Notes under the pieces: model-generated
The model's input: the letters and a program-made list of their open reading frames with translations, nothing else
What the model was told of the DNA's origin: nothing
Databases searched by the model: none
In this document: one piece after another, positions 53,201 to 54,893 of the stretch
Layout: the number at the start of each line of letters is the position of its first letter
Position numbering within the stretch: the first letter of the stretch is position 1
Source of the DNA: Icerya purchasi
Taxonomy: Eukaryota; Arthropoda; Insecta; Hemiptera; Monophlebidae
Assembly: GCA_039619475.1 (NCBI GenBank)
Contig: CM077115.1
Location: 449,179,292-449,243,291, forward strand
Direction: 5' to 3'
DNA length: 64,000 nucleotides
Translations under genes and position numbers: made by a program

Positions 53201-53644
53201 TATACTTTGTATAAAATGATTAAAATTTACAACGTAATTTTTGCTGGAATCAGCATAAAAAAAAAAAAACAATCACAAAAAACCTATCCTAAAATTTCAC
53301 TTTCATTATATAAAATTGAGACATTTTTTCGATACATATTTCGTTGCATAAAATTGTGACCTTTTTTAAATAATATAATCAAAAAAATCCTACAAAATAT
53401 AACAAACGTTACATAAAATTGGGACACTTTTTTTAATGAGAGGTAGCCTAAGAATTACGTTATAATTAATATATATATAGGTAAAATATTAATACATACT
53501 AGTGGTAAGAACGTAATAATATTGTATTTTTGATTTCGGATAACATTAGCCGGGTACTTTTCTACGCTGGATTTTCCAATTGTAATTGTTCTGGCTCGTA
53601 ACTCCTTCTTCCTTCGACATTTTCGCCATAACCAGTTGCAGTAT
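4437..53644 (-). CDS. Phospholipid-transporting P4-ATPase, ATP9A/ATP9B (Neo1) class, 5' end missing
   Basis: Gene-level entry; 18 exons are listed separately. P4-ATPases are flippases that move aminophospholipids across Golgi/endosome membranes; the ATP9/Neo1 class is known to work without a CDC50 partner. In order on the visible 1033 residues: N-terminal basic stretch and first membrane pair (1-100), actuator domain with DGET (172-175), PISL of membrane segment 4 (320-323), phosphorylation motif DKTGT with Asp367, nucleotide-binding KGAD (555-558), TGDK (664-667), hinge GDGGND (771-776), then C-terminal membrane segments ending in SPPSYTKLS. Vertebrate ATP9A/B are about 1050-1150 residues, so only the first coding exon(s) are missing. 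All 17 introns are GT-AG and phases agree, except for a one-base loss in exon 6. Introns are loaded with transposons. The identification of the class is secure; whether the allele is intact is not. Confidence 0.95.
4629..4687. repeat. (CA)n(TA)n(TG)n compound microsatellite
   Basis: About 20 bases of CA, about 27 of TA and about 10 of TG in sequence. The tract is its own reverse complement, so it can form a hairpin or cruciform. It lies in the last intron, 60 bp from exon 18. Confidence 0.95.
6170..6730 (+). pseudogene. LINE reverse transcriptase relic
   Basis: One frame reads [12 protein letters not shown], then [18 protein letters not shown], the INK.K...FKYLG..LD pattern that follows the catalytic box in many non-LTR reverse transcriptases. 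A second short block ends [12 protein letters not shown]. Stops and frameshifts interrupt it. Neither catalytic Asp box nor ends can be identified, so the clade is unknown. Confidence 0.6.
7230..8394 (+). mobile_element. mariner-family element, decayed, about 1.16 kb
   Basis: Terminal inverted repeats match at both ends (AAAAAGTAACGGGAATTT near 7240 and its complement near 8370-8388). The transposase begins at an ATG at 7388 ([17 protein letters not shown]) and can be followed through the mariner signatures ITGDETWVY (near 7750), [14 protein letters not shown] (near 7890-7930) and [14 protein letters not shown] (near 8120-8160), the DD34D-type catalytic landmarks. At least four frameshifts or stops, and a gap between the DNA-binding and catalytic parts, make it dead. 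Inserted in the last intron of the P4-ATPase gene. Confidence 0.9.
8894..9097 (-). CDS. ATP9 exon 17: membrane segments 8-9
   Basis: Residues 922-990. Reads [19 protein letters not shown] and [19 protein letters not shown]. Donor GTAAGT in phase 1, acceptor TTCTAG. Confidence 0.95.
9141..9179. repeat. (TAA)n plus poly(A) microsatellite
   Basis: About ten TAA repeats followed by nine A, 45 bp outside exon 17. Confidence 0.9.
9270..9568. repeat. Foldback inverted repeat
   Basis: Bases about 9270-9390 and 9452-9568 are diverged reverse complements. Matching blocks include TTATTTATTAATG with CATTAATAAATAA, AAAAATAAGGGAAATAATT with its complement, and CATCAAGTTGGGACATTTGAAAAGAAT with a diverged complement. 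The loop is about 60 bases. No protein and no clear target duplication seen. It fits a foldback MITE; a transcribed long hairpin is an alternative. Confidence 0.8.
10009..10338 (+). other. Unexplained 109-codon open frame without a near start codon
   Basis: Stop-free from the codon after TAA (10006-10008) to TAA at 10336-10338. The only ATG is late, so this would be an exon or a relic rather than a complete gene. The predicted peptide contains [37 protein letters not shown] and [16 protein letters not shown] recognise no family. Local GC is clearly above the surrounding intron. It is opposite in strand to the host gene. Could be a TE gene fragment, a retrocopy or chance. Confidence 0.4.
11157..11323 (-). 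CDS. ATP9 exon 16: loop and membrane segment 7 region
   Basis: Residues 867-922. Reads [35 protein letters not shown] and [10 protein letters not shown], all close to vertebrate ATP9A/B. Follows a 5.2-kb intron. Confidence 0.96.
12505..12856 (-). mobile_element. SINE family A, copy 1
   Basis: About 350 bp sharing long stretches with the copy at 15,385-15,735 (for example TGTATACACGCAAGACTACACTCGGAACTG-like and TATGATGGTATACGTGGTGG-like blocks). Read on the minus strand the head has a B-box-like GGATTCGATCTCGGG; the A box is eroded. Tail end lies near GAGCGTCG at 12,520. Confidence 0.8.
13440..13620. repeat. Diverged tandem duplication, unit about 98 bp
   Basis: The block TGACGCCTTTCGGAGTGGAG (13,443 on) recurs as TGACGTCTTTCGGAGTTGAG about 98 bases later, each followed by ATATATYAAATCA and then a CAACTGTGTCCGG/CGACTGTGTTCGA segment. 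The surrounding 13.0-13.6 kb is richer in GC than the intron around it and may be an old element that I cannot classify. Confidence 0.65.
14142..14163. repeat. (AT)n microsatellite
   Basis: Eleven AT repeats followed by GCATGTGTGCGCGCG. Confidence 0.9.
14420..14990 (-). pseudogene. Probable LINE C-terminal/3' relic
   Basis: Strongly purine-rich on the plus strand. The minus strand gives short blocks resembling the zinc-knuckle tail of RNase H-bearing LINEs ([23 protein letters not shown]), as at 19.9 kb. No catalytic motif, no ends. Weak. Confidence 0.3.
15385..15735 (-). mobile_element. SINE family A, copy 2 (best tRNA-like head)
   Basis: On the minus strand the head reads CTAGTTGCTAGAGCGCTTAG (A box) and, 27 bases on, GGGTTCAATCCCGG (B box), the internal RNA polymerase III promoter of a tRNA-derived SINE. 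The body aligns with the copy at 12.5 kb and the tail (GTAGTCTCGACGCTCGAAATCG-like) with all three copies. Confidence 0.88.
15850..16490 (-). pseudogene. Penelope-like element relic with GIY-YIG endonuclease
   Basis: Minus-strand frame shows [20 protein letters not shown] and [14 protein letters not shown] with [13 protein letters not shown], matching the GIY...Y.G.T.R....R..EH pattern of Penelope-like endonucleases. Upstream in another frame, [23 protein letters not shown] residues fit the linker between RT and endonuclease. The GIY motif is here IYR and YIG is CIG. Downstream LRIPTVWKP also fits. Interrupted by stops; the RT itself is absent. Lies immediately next to exon 15. Confidence 0.75.
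16547..16787 (-). CDS. ATP9 exon 15: hinge to membrane segments 5-6
   Basis: Residues 786 (split) to 866 (split). Contains [25 protein letters not shown] and [16 protein letters not shown]. Donor GTAAGT, acceptor CATAG. Confidence 0.96.
16788..17583. other. Intron, nothing recognised
   Basis: AT-rich. A purine-rich part (17,280-17,550) gives an 89-codon minus-strand frame, rich in Phe, Tyr and Leu, without any family motif; I treat it as low-complexity chance. Confidence 0.6.
17584..17773 (-). CDS. ATP9 exon 14: hinge motif GDGGND
   Basis: Sixty-three codons (723-785) plus one base of a split Gly. [15 protein letters not shown] and [16 protein letters not shown] form the magnesium-binding hinge end of the phosphorylation domain. 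Confidence 0.96.
19150..20060 (+). pseudogene. LINE relic with RNase H domain
   Basis: Readable blocks: [17 protein letters not shown] (near 19,265-19,320), ILDSKSALQ (near 19,375-19,400) and [19 protein letters not shown] (near 19,510-19,565). These are the three RNase H signatures (first Asp block, DS.SAL, GH..I.GNE) found in R1/I/LOA-type LINEs. A pyrimidine-rich tail follows. Frameshifts throughout; the copy is dead. Confidence 0.75.
20340..20528 (-). CDS. ATP9 exon 13: TGDK motif
   Basis: Sixty-three codons (660-722), phase 0. Starts [12 protein letters not shown], the phosphorylation-domain TGDK motif, and ends [11 protein letters not shown] before a GTAGAT donor. Confidence 0.96.
21052..22170 (+). 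pseudogene. Jockey-like LINE, 5' part only
   Basis: An ATG at 21,052 ([15 protein letters not shown]) starts a badly broken gag-like ORF1. A zinc-knuckle stretch [22 protein letters not shown] is readable near 21,415-21,480. The endonuclease ORF starts at ATG 21,884 and runs intact for 92 codons with [16 protein letters not shown] and GGTAVIIK, the N-terminal APE endonuclease motifs of the Jockey clade. It ends abruptly near 22,165 at a microsatellite: the rest of the endonuclease and all RT is missing. Confidence 0.8.
22197..22235. repeat. (AT)n/(GATA)-like microsatellite
   Basis: AT and ATAGAT repeats at the junction between the truncated Jockey-like element and the MITE. Confidence 0.85.
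22238..22476. mobile_element. MITE with long terminal inverted repeats, TA target
   Basis: 239 bp starting CAGGGTGCGGC and ending GCCGCACCCTG, each flanked by TA. The inverted repeats extend about 85 bases inward: TGCGTCACTTTTTTTCT and TTTTTTAAAGAAACAATAATAG on the left pair with TAAAAAA..., AGAAAAAAAGTGGCGCA on the right. No transposase inside. A Tc1/mariner-mobilised non-autonomous element is the likeliest class because of the TA target. Confidence 0.85.
22678..22716. repeat. (TA)n microsatellite
   Basis: About 19 uninterrupted TA repeats, 34 bp outside exon 12. Confidence 0.95.
22750..22920 (-). CDS. ATP9 exon 12: nucleotide-binding domain end
   Basis: Fifty-seven codons (603-659), phase 0. 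Shows [18 protein letters not shown] and ESLRNAGIK, leading into the TGDK motif of the next exon. Confidence 0.95.
22996..23245 (-). repeat. Unclassified repeat family X, copy 1
   Basis: Aligns in reverse complement with copies at 53.1, 60.7 and (same strand) 62.0 kb. Shared blocks: TAAGAATTACGTTGT, AAAATTGGGACATTTTTTCG, CTTCTATACTTTGTATAAAA and CTTTGACC/GGGCTCTGCC-like end. Bordered by TA-rich microsatellite at 23,248-23,290. Confidence 0.85.
23475..23580 (+). mobile_element. SINE family B, tail fragment
   Basis: GTACATTGTGAG...CCCTGTCAAAGGTATGGGACTTACT matches the tail of the minus-strand element at 46.9-47.2 kb. The tRNA-like head is absent. Confidence 0.6.
24196..24375 (-). CDS. ATP9 exon 11: KGAD motif
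   Basis: Sixty codons (543-602), phase 0. [10 protein letters not shown] is the nucleotide-binding KGA motif, followed by [19 protein letters not shown], nearly invariant in this class. Donor GTAAAT. Confidence 0.96.
24376..25355. other. Intron, nothing recognised
   Basis: AT-rich, no protein similarity or repeat ends noticed. Confidence 0.6.
25356..25517 (-). CDS. ATP9 exon 10: nucleotide-binding domain
   Basis: Fifty-four codons (489-542), phase 0. Carries [15 protein letters not shown] and [18 protein letters not shown]; the PFTSE.KRM stretch is the conserved ATP-binding motif. Donor GTAAT, acceptor TTTTTAG. Confidence 0.95.
25518..27619. other. Intron, nothing recognised
   Basis: Very AT-rich with several homopolymer runs; no transposon ends, open frames or RNA genes noticed. 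Confidence 0.6.
27620..27698 (-). CDS. ATP9 exon 9: short exon ending QASSPDE
   Basis: Twenty-six whole codons after one base completing Arg462. Ends TYQASSPDE, a nucleotide-binding domain motif conserved in all P4-ATPases. The intron between this exon and exon 8 is 4.7 kb, mostly one LINE insertion. Confidence 0.9.
27834..27846. repeat. Target site duplication, 5' copy (RTE LINE)
   Basis: ATAACAAAGGTGC, identical to 31,474-31,486. The bases outside differ (T versus A), so the duplication is 13 bp. Confidence 0.93.
27847..28024 (+). ncRNA. Candidate HDV-like self-cleaving ribozyme at the LINE 5' end
   Basis: Pairings available by hand: P1 GGGGGUC (27,847-27,853) with GACCCCU (27,939-27,945), giving a G.U pair at the first nucleotide as in HDV; P3 ACC (27,926-27,928) with GGU (27,936-27,938), which abuts P1 directly; L3 UGCUCGU, whose second and third bases GC can pair with the GC (27,946-27,947) just after P1 (P1.1); P2 27,917-27,925 with 28,016-28,024, eight pairs and one mismatch; a C-N-R-A (CAAA, 28,011-28,014) just before the P2 3' strand for the catalytic C. 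P4 is unsure (CGCU 27,949-27,952 with AGCG 27,993-27,996). HDV-like ribozymes are known at 5' ends of R2 and RTE elements; activity here is inferred. Confidence 0.6.
28272..31211 (+). CDS. RTE-type LINE polyprotein: APE endonuclease plus reverse transcriptase
   Basis: 979 residues. Endonuclease: TLNINSL (57-63), QETR with Glu88, GDVNGQVG with Asp201 and Asn203, QIDHVA (269-274), and SDH (296-298): all catalytic residues present. Reverse transcriptase from about 520: [32 protein letters not shown] with Asp658, [11 protein letters not shown] and FADD with Asp768/769. C-terminal part LIHPLH- and [16 protein letters not shown] residues follow. The stop TAG (31,209-31,211) follows KSKPR; the same frame stays open for 76 more codons to TAG at 31,440-31,442 with [11 protein letters not shown] and [10 protein letters not shown], a tail I recognise from related LINEs. 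So this TAG is probably a mutated TGG. Start: the first of two tandem ATGs after an in-frame stop. Confidence 0.95.
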   Translation: MMESQSKGTNTPGGNLKRETTTDGNISAFKHIISGELEPPCKKQLKLKVKTKYMFGTLNINSLLKVGKLKELVKALNEQNIRLLALQETRFTDEDVIDVENYRIFKGKPGKKIMKGMPHLGTAFCVHRKILDSVVHFKSPSERMSILTLKCANKMYTIANIHAPINEDNRRNLEKVEQFWGMLEEEMDKIPEKHIKIVMGDVNGQVGKEKKFRQIVGEYPAQKRTNTNGERLIELCRMFNLKLMSTNFKKLPKKQKTWKSPNKNLGEFQIDHVAISSKNQKEIMNVKVKKGSNVDSDHFLTTIKMRFIPQNKKKFFKQGIIKYDIDKLNEENNHRVQQYREKINEIKSEEWHDICKGIQEAAKQIIPLNIKKKHKWWNEQCEAALEERLKYWKKWNSAKTDIAYEQFRNQRKLTAKIIRNSKRKFEKQQLEEVENDFQKNKTRNFYKVFKSRMGGYQAPSLCFKKSDGTLALNNKDNCKILAGYFEKLLNCDKPKERLAVDIPEEKQTDSNLPSREEIKQIISNLRNNKSPGEDSIVAELIKAAGEPMEIKLTKLLVEVWRTEKIPQEWKCALIHPLHKKHDKSEVNNYRGISLLSVVYKILARVLLHRIESKIEMELGEYQAGFRKHRSCTEQILNLKLIIRDRMIRNKPYVIVFVDFKKAYDSVDRESLIEILKEFGVDNKSTKLIQQTLLGTKAKIKFMGQISEAFEIKTGVRQGDGLSPILFNCVLEKIIREWEKLLETENISKQIRLGYKKENLAINCLAFADDLAIFSQDVTSAIKQINLLKEVAEKTGLQISFEKTEYMTNVRTSPRYMCTKYGKIKKVKNFRYLGEVIEQNGLDGEALKIRAIKMETAFQLTKNIYNKKSMSINTKIRHYNTVIKPECLYAAECLELNNIGKIEILEKKERKIIRKILGPQKVGETFRNRSNEEIYKKVEKLSDVMRKRRLAFYAHIQRMDDTRLTKRIFQHFDRLKSKPR
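31212..31442 (+). pseudogene. C-terminal tail of the LINE ORF beyond the premature TAG
   Basis: In frame with the main ORF, 76 codons: [50 protein letters not shown], then TAG. Basic and highly charged. Its conservation as coding sequence argues that the full protein was about 1056 residues. Confidence 0.8.
31474..31486. repeat. Target site duplication, 3' copy (RTE LINE)
   Basis: ATAACAAAGGTGC directly after the GAA-rich 3' tail. Confidence 0.93.
32328..32385 (+). mobile_element. SINE family B, short tail fragment
   Basis: CCTGTCAAAGGTACGGAAC followed by CTTTATTTTTTG matches the tail at 46,931-46,960 (minus) and at 23.5 kb. Too short for certainty. Confidence 0.45.
32417..32613 (-). CDS. 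ATP9 exon 8: variable loop into nucleotide-binding domain
   Basis: Sixty-five codons (397-461) plus two bases of a split Arg. The first half ([14 protein letters not shown]...) is the poorly conserved loop of ATP9 proteins; the second half, [20 protein letters not shown], is highly conserved. Donor GTAGGT. Confidence 0.93.
32614..33981. other. Intron, only a poly(T) tract recognised
   Basis: A run of 24 T at 33,560-33,583. No target duplication found around it, so I do not call a retroposon. Confidence 0.6.
33982..34204 (-). CDS. ATP9 exon 7: phosphorylation site DKTGTLT
   Basis: Residues 322 (split Ser) to 396. Starts with the end of the PISL motif, then [29 protein letters not shown] and FKRLHLGTV. 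Asp367 is the phospho-acceptor. Phase 2 to phase 0; acceptor TTACAG, donor GTAAGC. Confidence 0.96.
34205..35025. other. Intron, nothing recognised
   Basis: A purine-rich stretch (34,640-34,900) gives a 63-codon minus-strand frame without family similarity; small TA tract at 34,441-34,466. Confidence 0.6.
35026..35146 (-). CDS. ATP9 exon 6: membrane segments 3-4, with a one-base frameshift
   Basis: The exon opens in the conserved frame ([15 protein letters not shown]) and then, after the Cys codon near 35,101, that frame reads TAA while the next frame carries on with the conserved [14 protein letters not shown] and LFSYIIPI. Exon length is 121 where intron phases demand 122. One base (expected TTTAAAA, present TTAAAA, near 35,097-35,102) is therefore missing. 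Splice borders are normal (TTTTTAG acceptor, GTAAAT donor). Either a homopolymer assembly error or a genuine null lesion. Confidence 0.88.
35434..35616 (-). CDS. ATP9 exon 5: rest of actuator domain
   Basis: Sixty-one codons (residues 221-281), phase 0. Contains [14 protein letters not shown] and [12 protein letters not shown], followed by the lead-in to membrane segment 3 ([14 protein letters not shown]). Donor GTAAGTA fits consensus well. Confidence 0.95.
35820..36434 (+). pseudogene. LINE relic: region after the RT catalytic core
   Basis: The frame from 35,820 reads [19 protein letters not shown], then [10 protein letters not shown], then [11 protein letters not shown]. That is the F/YLG..F...L....HI..L...C.KR.N.LK.LS...LY.SLI.S pattern downstream of YADD in R1/I/Jockey-type LINEs. 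It probably belongs to the same copy as the RNase H block at 36.64-37.47 kb, the two being split by a SINE. Confidence 0.72.
36443..36634 (+). mobile_element. SINE family A, copy 3, with 8-bp target duplication
   Basis: 192 bp starting GTCCGCTATAGCCTAGTTGCTAGAGCGC (A box; written here in full only for its 19-base core TAGCCTAGTTGCTAGAGCG) and a weak B box GGGTAGTTCCGAA. The tail GTAGTCGCCGACGCTCAG matches copies 1 and 2; the centre is shorter than theirs. ATATTCTA flanks it at 36,435-36,442 and 36,635-36,642. It interrupts a LINE. Confidence 0.85.
36643..37470 (+). pseudogene. LINE relic: RNase H domain and 3' part
   Basis: Blocks [18 protein letters not shown] (near 36,645-36,700), [18 protein letters not shown] (near 36,730-36,790) and [14 protein letters not shown] (near 36,835-36,880) correspond to the Asp, Glu and second Asp blocks of a LINE RNase H, closely resembling the relic at 19.2 kb. 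A pyrimidine-rich tail follows. Confidence 0.72.
37852..37881. repeat. (TA)n microsatellite
   Basis: Fifteen TA repeats. The flank CGAAACATGTCGGTAG at 37,813-37,828 resembles sequence seen at ends of Penelope-like elements, but I cannot confirm it. Confidence 0.9.
38186..38226. repeat. (AC)n(AT)n microsatellite
   Basis: About 15 AC repeats followed by ATATAT. Confidence 0.93.
38670..38912 (-). CDS. ATP9 exon 4: actuator domain with DGET
   Basis: Eighty-one codons (residues 140-220), phase 0. Contains [13 protein letters not shown]; the Glu of DGET is the residue used for dephosphorylation in P4-ATPases (family knowledge). Ends FIGNFKM before a GTACG donor. Confidence 0.95.
39312..39760 (-). 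pseudogene. hAT transposon relic with one terminal repeat
   Basis: The left end, CAGTGGCGAGCGTGAACTTC at 39,312, has the CAGTGGCG start typical of hAT terminal repeats. On the minus strand from about 39,740 downward the frames read LTDVFPEV, then [15 protein letters not shown], then [21 protein letters not shown] and [13 protein letters not shown]: the C-terminal dimerisation region of hAT transposases. Frameshifts are frequent. No opposite terminal repeat (CGCCACTG) was found to the right. Confidence 0.7.
40766..40777. repeat. Target site duplication, poly(A)-side copy
   Basis: AACTCCAGGTAG, identical to 41,074-41,085. Confidence 0.88.
40778..41073 (-). mobile_element. Extremely 5'-truncated LINE with poly(A) tail
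   Basis: 296 bp between perfect 12-bp duplications. On the minus strand it begins inside coding sequence ([20 protein letters not shown]...), which is the C-terminal zinc-knuckle H..FEC pattern of a LINE. The frame is open for about 65 codons (to ALRKRIT-stop), followed by a short 3' UTR (GCCAATAGGCATCGCGGTCG) and 27 A. Intact frame, long poly(A) and perfect duplications indicate a recent insertion. Confidence 0.88.
41074..41085. repeat. Target site duplication, 5'-truncation-side copy
   Basis: AACTCCAGGTAG adjoining the truncated coding end of the LINE fragment. Confidence 0.88.
42072..42230 (-). CDS. ATP9 exon 3: end of membrane segment 2 and start of actuator domain
   Basis: Fifty-three codons (residues 87-139), phase 0. 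Shows the [19 protein letters not shown] stretch that follows membrane segment 2 in this family and stops at KVGDL. Acceptor TTTAG, donor GTTAG. Confidence 0.93.
42231..44064. other. Intron, nothing recognised
   Basis: AT-rich with no element ends or protein similarity noticed. Confidence 0.6.
44065..44178 (-). CDS. ATP9 exon 2: membrane segment 1
   Basis: Thirty-eight codons (residues 49-86), phase 0 at both ends, CACAG acceptor and GTAATG donor. Begins [15 protein letters not shown] and ends YTYWGPL, the first hydrophobic hairpin of the ATP9 class. Separated from the preceding exon by a 9.3-kb intron full of transposons. Confidence 0.93.
44970..45540 (+). mobile_element. Internally deleted mariner copy, 571 bp
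   Basis: Ends are inverted repeats, GAGGTGCGATTAAGAAAAGT at left and ...TTTTTTCGAGATAACACCTC at right. Inside are only the middle and end of the transposase seen at 7.2-8.4 kb: [15 protein letters not shown] (45,030), [18 protein letters not shown] (45,150-45,215) and [13 protein letters not shown] (45,230). The DNA-binding half is gone. Same family as the 7230-8394 copy. Confidence 0.85.
45743..46652 (-). mobile_element. PIF/Harbinger-type element, 910 bp, TTA target
   Basis: Ends GGGAGAGCGCCCACCTAAGC (left) and its complement (right) match for about 38 bases; both are flanked by TTA (45,740-45,742 and 46,653-46,655), the 3-bp target of PIF/Harbinger. A second, diverged copy of the terminal motif lies inside each end (CGCCCACTTACGCGATGCG at 45,831 and CAGTGGGCGTTACGTCG at 46,556). 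On the minus strand near 46,230-46,320 a frame reads [20 protein letters not shown], resembling the F.M...TF..L...I.P.I start of Harbinger transposases. The rest of the transposase is missing. Confidence 0.85.
46931..47206 (-). mobile_element. SINE family B, complete-looking copy
   Basis: On the minus strand the head reads GCGGTAGCCTAGTAATTAAAG (A-box like; 21 bases, core TAGCCTAGTAATTAAAG) then GTCACGGGTCCGAAACTTG (B-box like). The body is unrelated to family A. The tail TTCTGTCAAAGGTACGGAAT recurs at 23.5 and 32.3 kb. Confidence 0.72.
47236..49040 (+). pseudogene. RTE-like LINE, plus-strand copy, 3' half lost
   Basis: Endonuclease blocks ICETRWTG (47,245), [17 protein letters not shown] (47,570-47,620), [10 protein letters not shown] and [19 protein letters not shown] (47,770-47,830), [14 protein letters not shown] blocks from 48,530: [45 protein letters not shown] and [12 protein letters not shown]. 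It then stops near [14 protein letters not shown] before the catalytic YADD box, exactly where the minus-strand LINE begins. Several stops and a 22-base poly(A) expansion at 48,487. Confidence 0.85.
49050..51840 (-). pseudogene. RTE-like LINE, minus-strand copy, nearly full length but broken
   Basis: From the 5' end (right): GC-rich leader (51,440-51,840); endonuclease start [19 protein letters not shown] (51,350 on), [14 protein letters not shown] (near 50,910-50,950) but then a jump straight to [10 protein letters not shown], losing the second half of the endonuclease including its SDH motif; RT with [67 protein letters not shown] and YTDDTVS in place of YADD; C-terminal [20 protein letters not shown] and [11 protein letters not shown]. 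Frameshifts near 51,040, 50,630, 50,070 and 49,650. 3' end is GAAGAAGAAA-like, without poly(A). Confidence 0.88.
51850..53127. other. Intron, nothing recognised
   Basis: AT-rich; an 18-base poly(A) at 52,722-52,739 without detectable flanking duplication. Confidence 0.55.
53128..53468 (+). repeat. Unclassified repeat family X, copy 2 (longest)
   Basis: Starts AAACTCGGTCATTTTGAGC, continues through GGGCTGTGCCCCTTGACC, CTTCTATACTTTGTATAAAA, TTTACAACGTAATTTTTGC and ends GCCTAAGAATTACGTTATAA, next to a TATATATATA tract. The inner ACAACGTAAT and the end ATTACGTTAT are inverted to each other. Lies 30 bp from exon 1. Confidence 0.85.
53500..53644 (-). CDS. ATP9 exon 1 of those visible: N-terminal basic segment
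   Basis: Visible residues 1-48. Preceded by a TTTTGCAG acceptor and ended by a GTATG donor. The exon opens with one base finishing a split codon, so at least one coding exon lies upstream. It contains the [10 protein letters not shown] block and the NQKYN.ITFLPL block diagnostic of ATP9 proteins, just before membrane segment 1. Confidence 0.9.
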
Positions 53645-54848
53645 CTGCAAAATGAAAGCATTTTTTAAAACCATTCTAATTCCCTGCGGCAATCCGTTAT
53701 CGCGTTTATAAATATGCGCATTGGGCGCAATGAACGATTACTATTATTTATAAAATCAGCGAATTTCAAATTAAAGTTATTTAACAAAATACGAGTGTTT
53801 ACAAGTGTGTCGGTCAGATCTTAAAAATGAGGGGCATCATATTTATCATTTATTTGGTATTTTTAATAAGCAAATAAAAATACAAACAGAAAATATACCA
53901 CCATAAATATGTAGTGAGTTATTATAAAACAAGTTCGTATTTTAATTGAAATAATATATTTTTGGTTCCTATATTTATATATTAATTAGATATTAACGCA
54001 AAATTAATAATAATCGCATTAATTGTTTCAAGTTTTAATTTCACCTGCTTGGTTGTTTTTATTATCATCGTGTATCGTTTCGGGCGGGGGTAGCAATTCA
54101 AAACTAATTCGAACATAATTTTGCTTCGTTCCAGATGTTTTTAGCGGACAAATCATATATATATATGAGTATATAAAAATAGTAAATATCGAAAAAATAC
54201 AAAAGAAATGTAAAAAACCCGCTTTTTAAACATTATAAACAGAATTGTGAACCGAACTAGAATGTCTACAATTTTTGAACCGAACATTAATTTCTCCATG
54301 AAAACATATTAACATCTTTGGATGGTTTTCATAATAGCCTTTAAATTTTCTTTTTTGATCGTCTGTGTCGTTTCCTGCTCCCTTGCGTTCACTACTGATA
54401 CATACAGTATGTATTCAACTCATAAATTCACCGCACATTTCCAGTCTCATTATTAAATTGAGTACACACGCATGAACGTATTTTTGAACGTTCCAATAAA
54501 AAAAAACGCTTGCTTCAACGATTTTTGTATTGATTTTTAAAAAAATGATATTCAAGCTTTTAAAGTCAATTCAATTTTTCGTAAATAGCTTTTCTGATAT
54601 GCTAATTGAATAATATCCGGACAGGAATTGGGATTTTTACGCCTGTAACTTTTGCGGTTGGTTTTGGAGCGCCATTGCTTTCCGTTTAACTTGTATTTTG
54701 AGATTTTTAAGCAAAATATTCGGTATCGACTAATCTATTTAGACAGAGAACTTATTTTCGTGCAGTATTTGGAGAAAATTATTTGTGCCAAAATTTATAA
54801 TTAAATTTTTAAAAATATTATGAAAAAAACACTTCAATATTGTTTACT

Positions 54849-54893
<45 letters not shown>
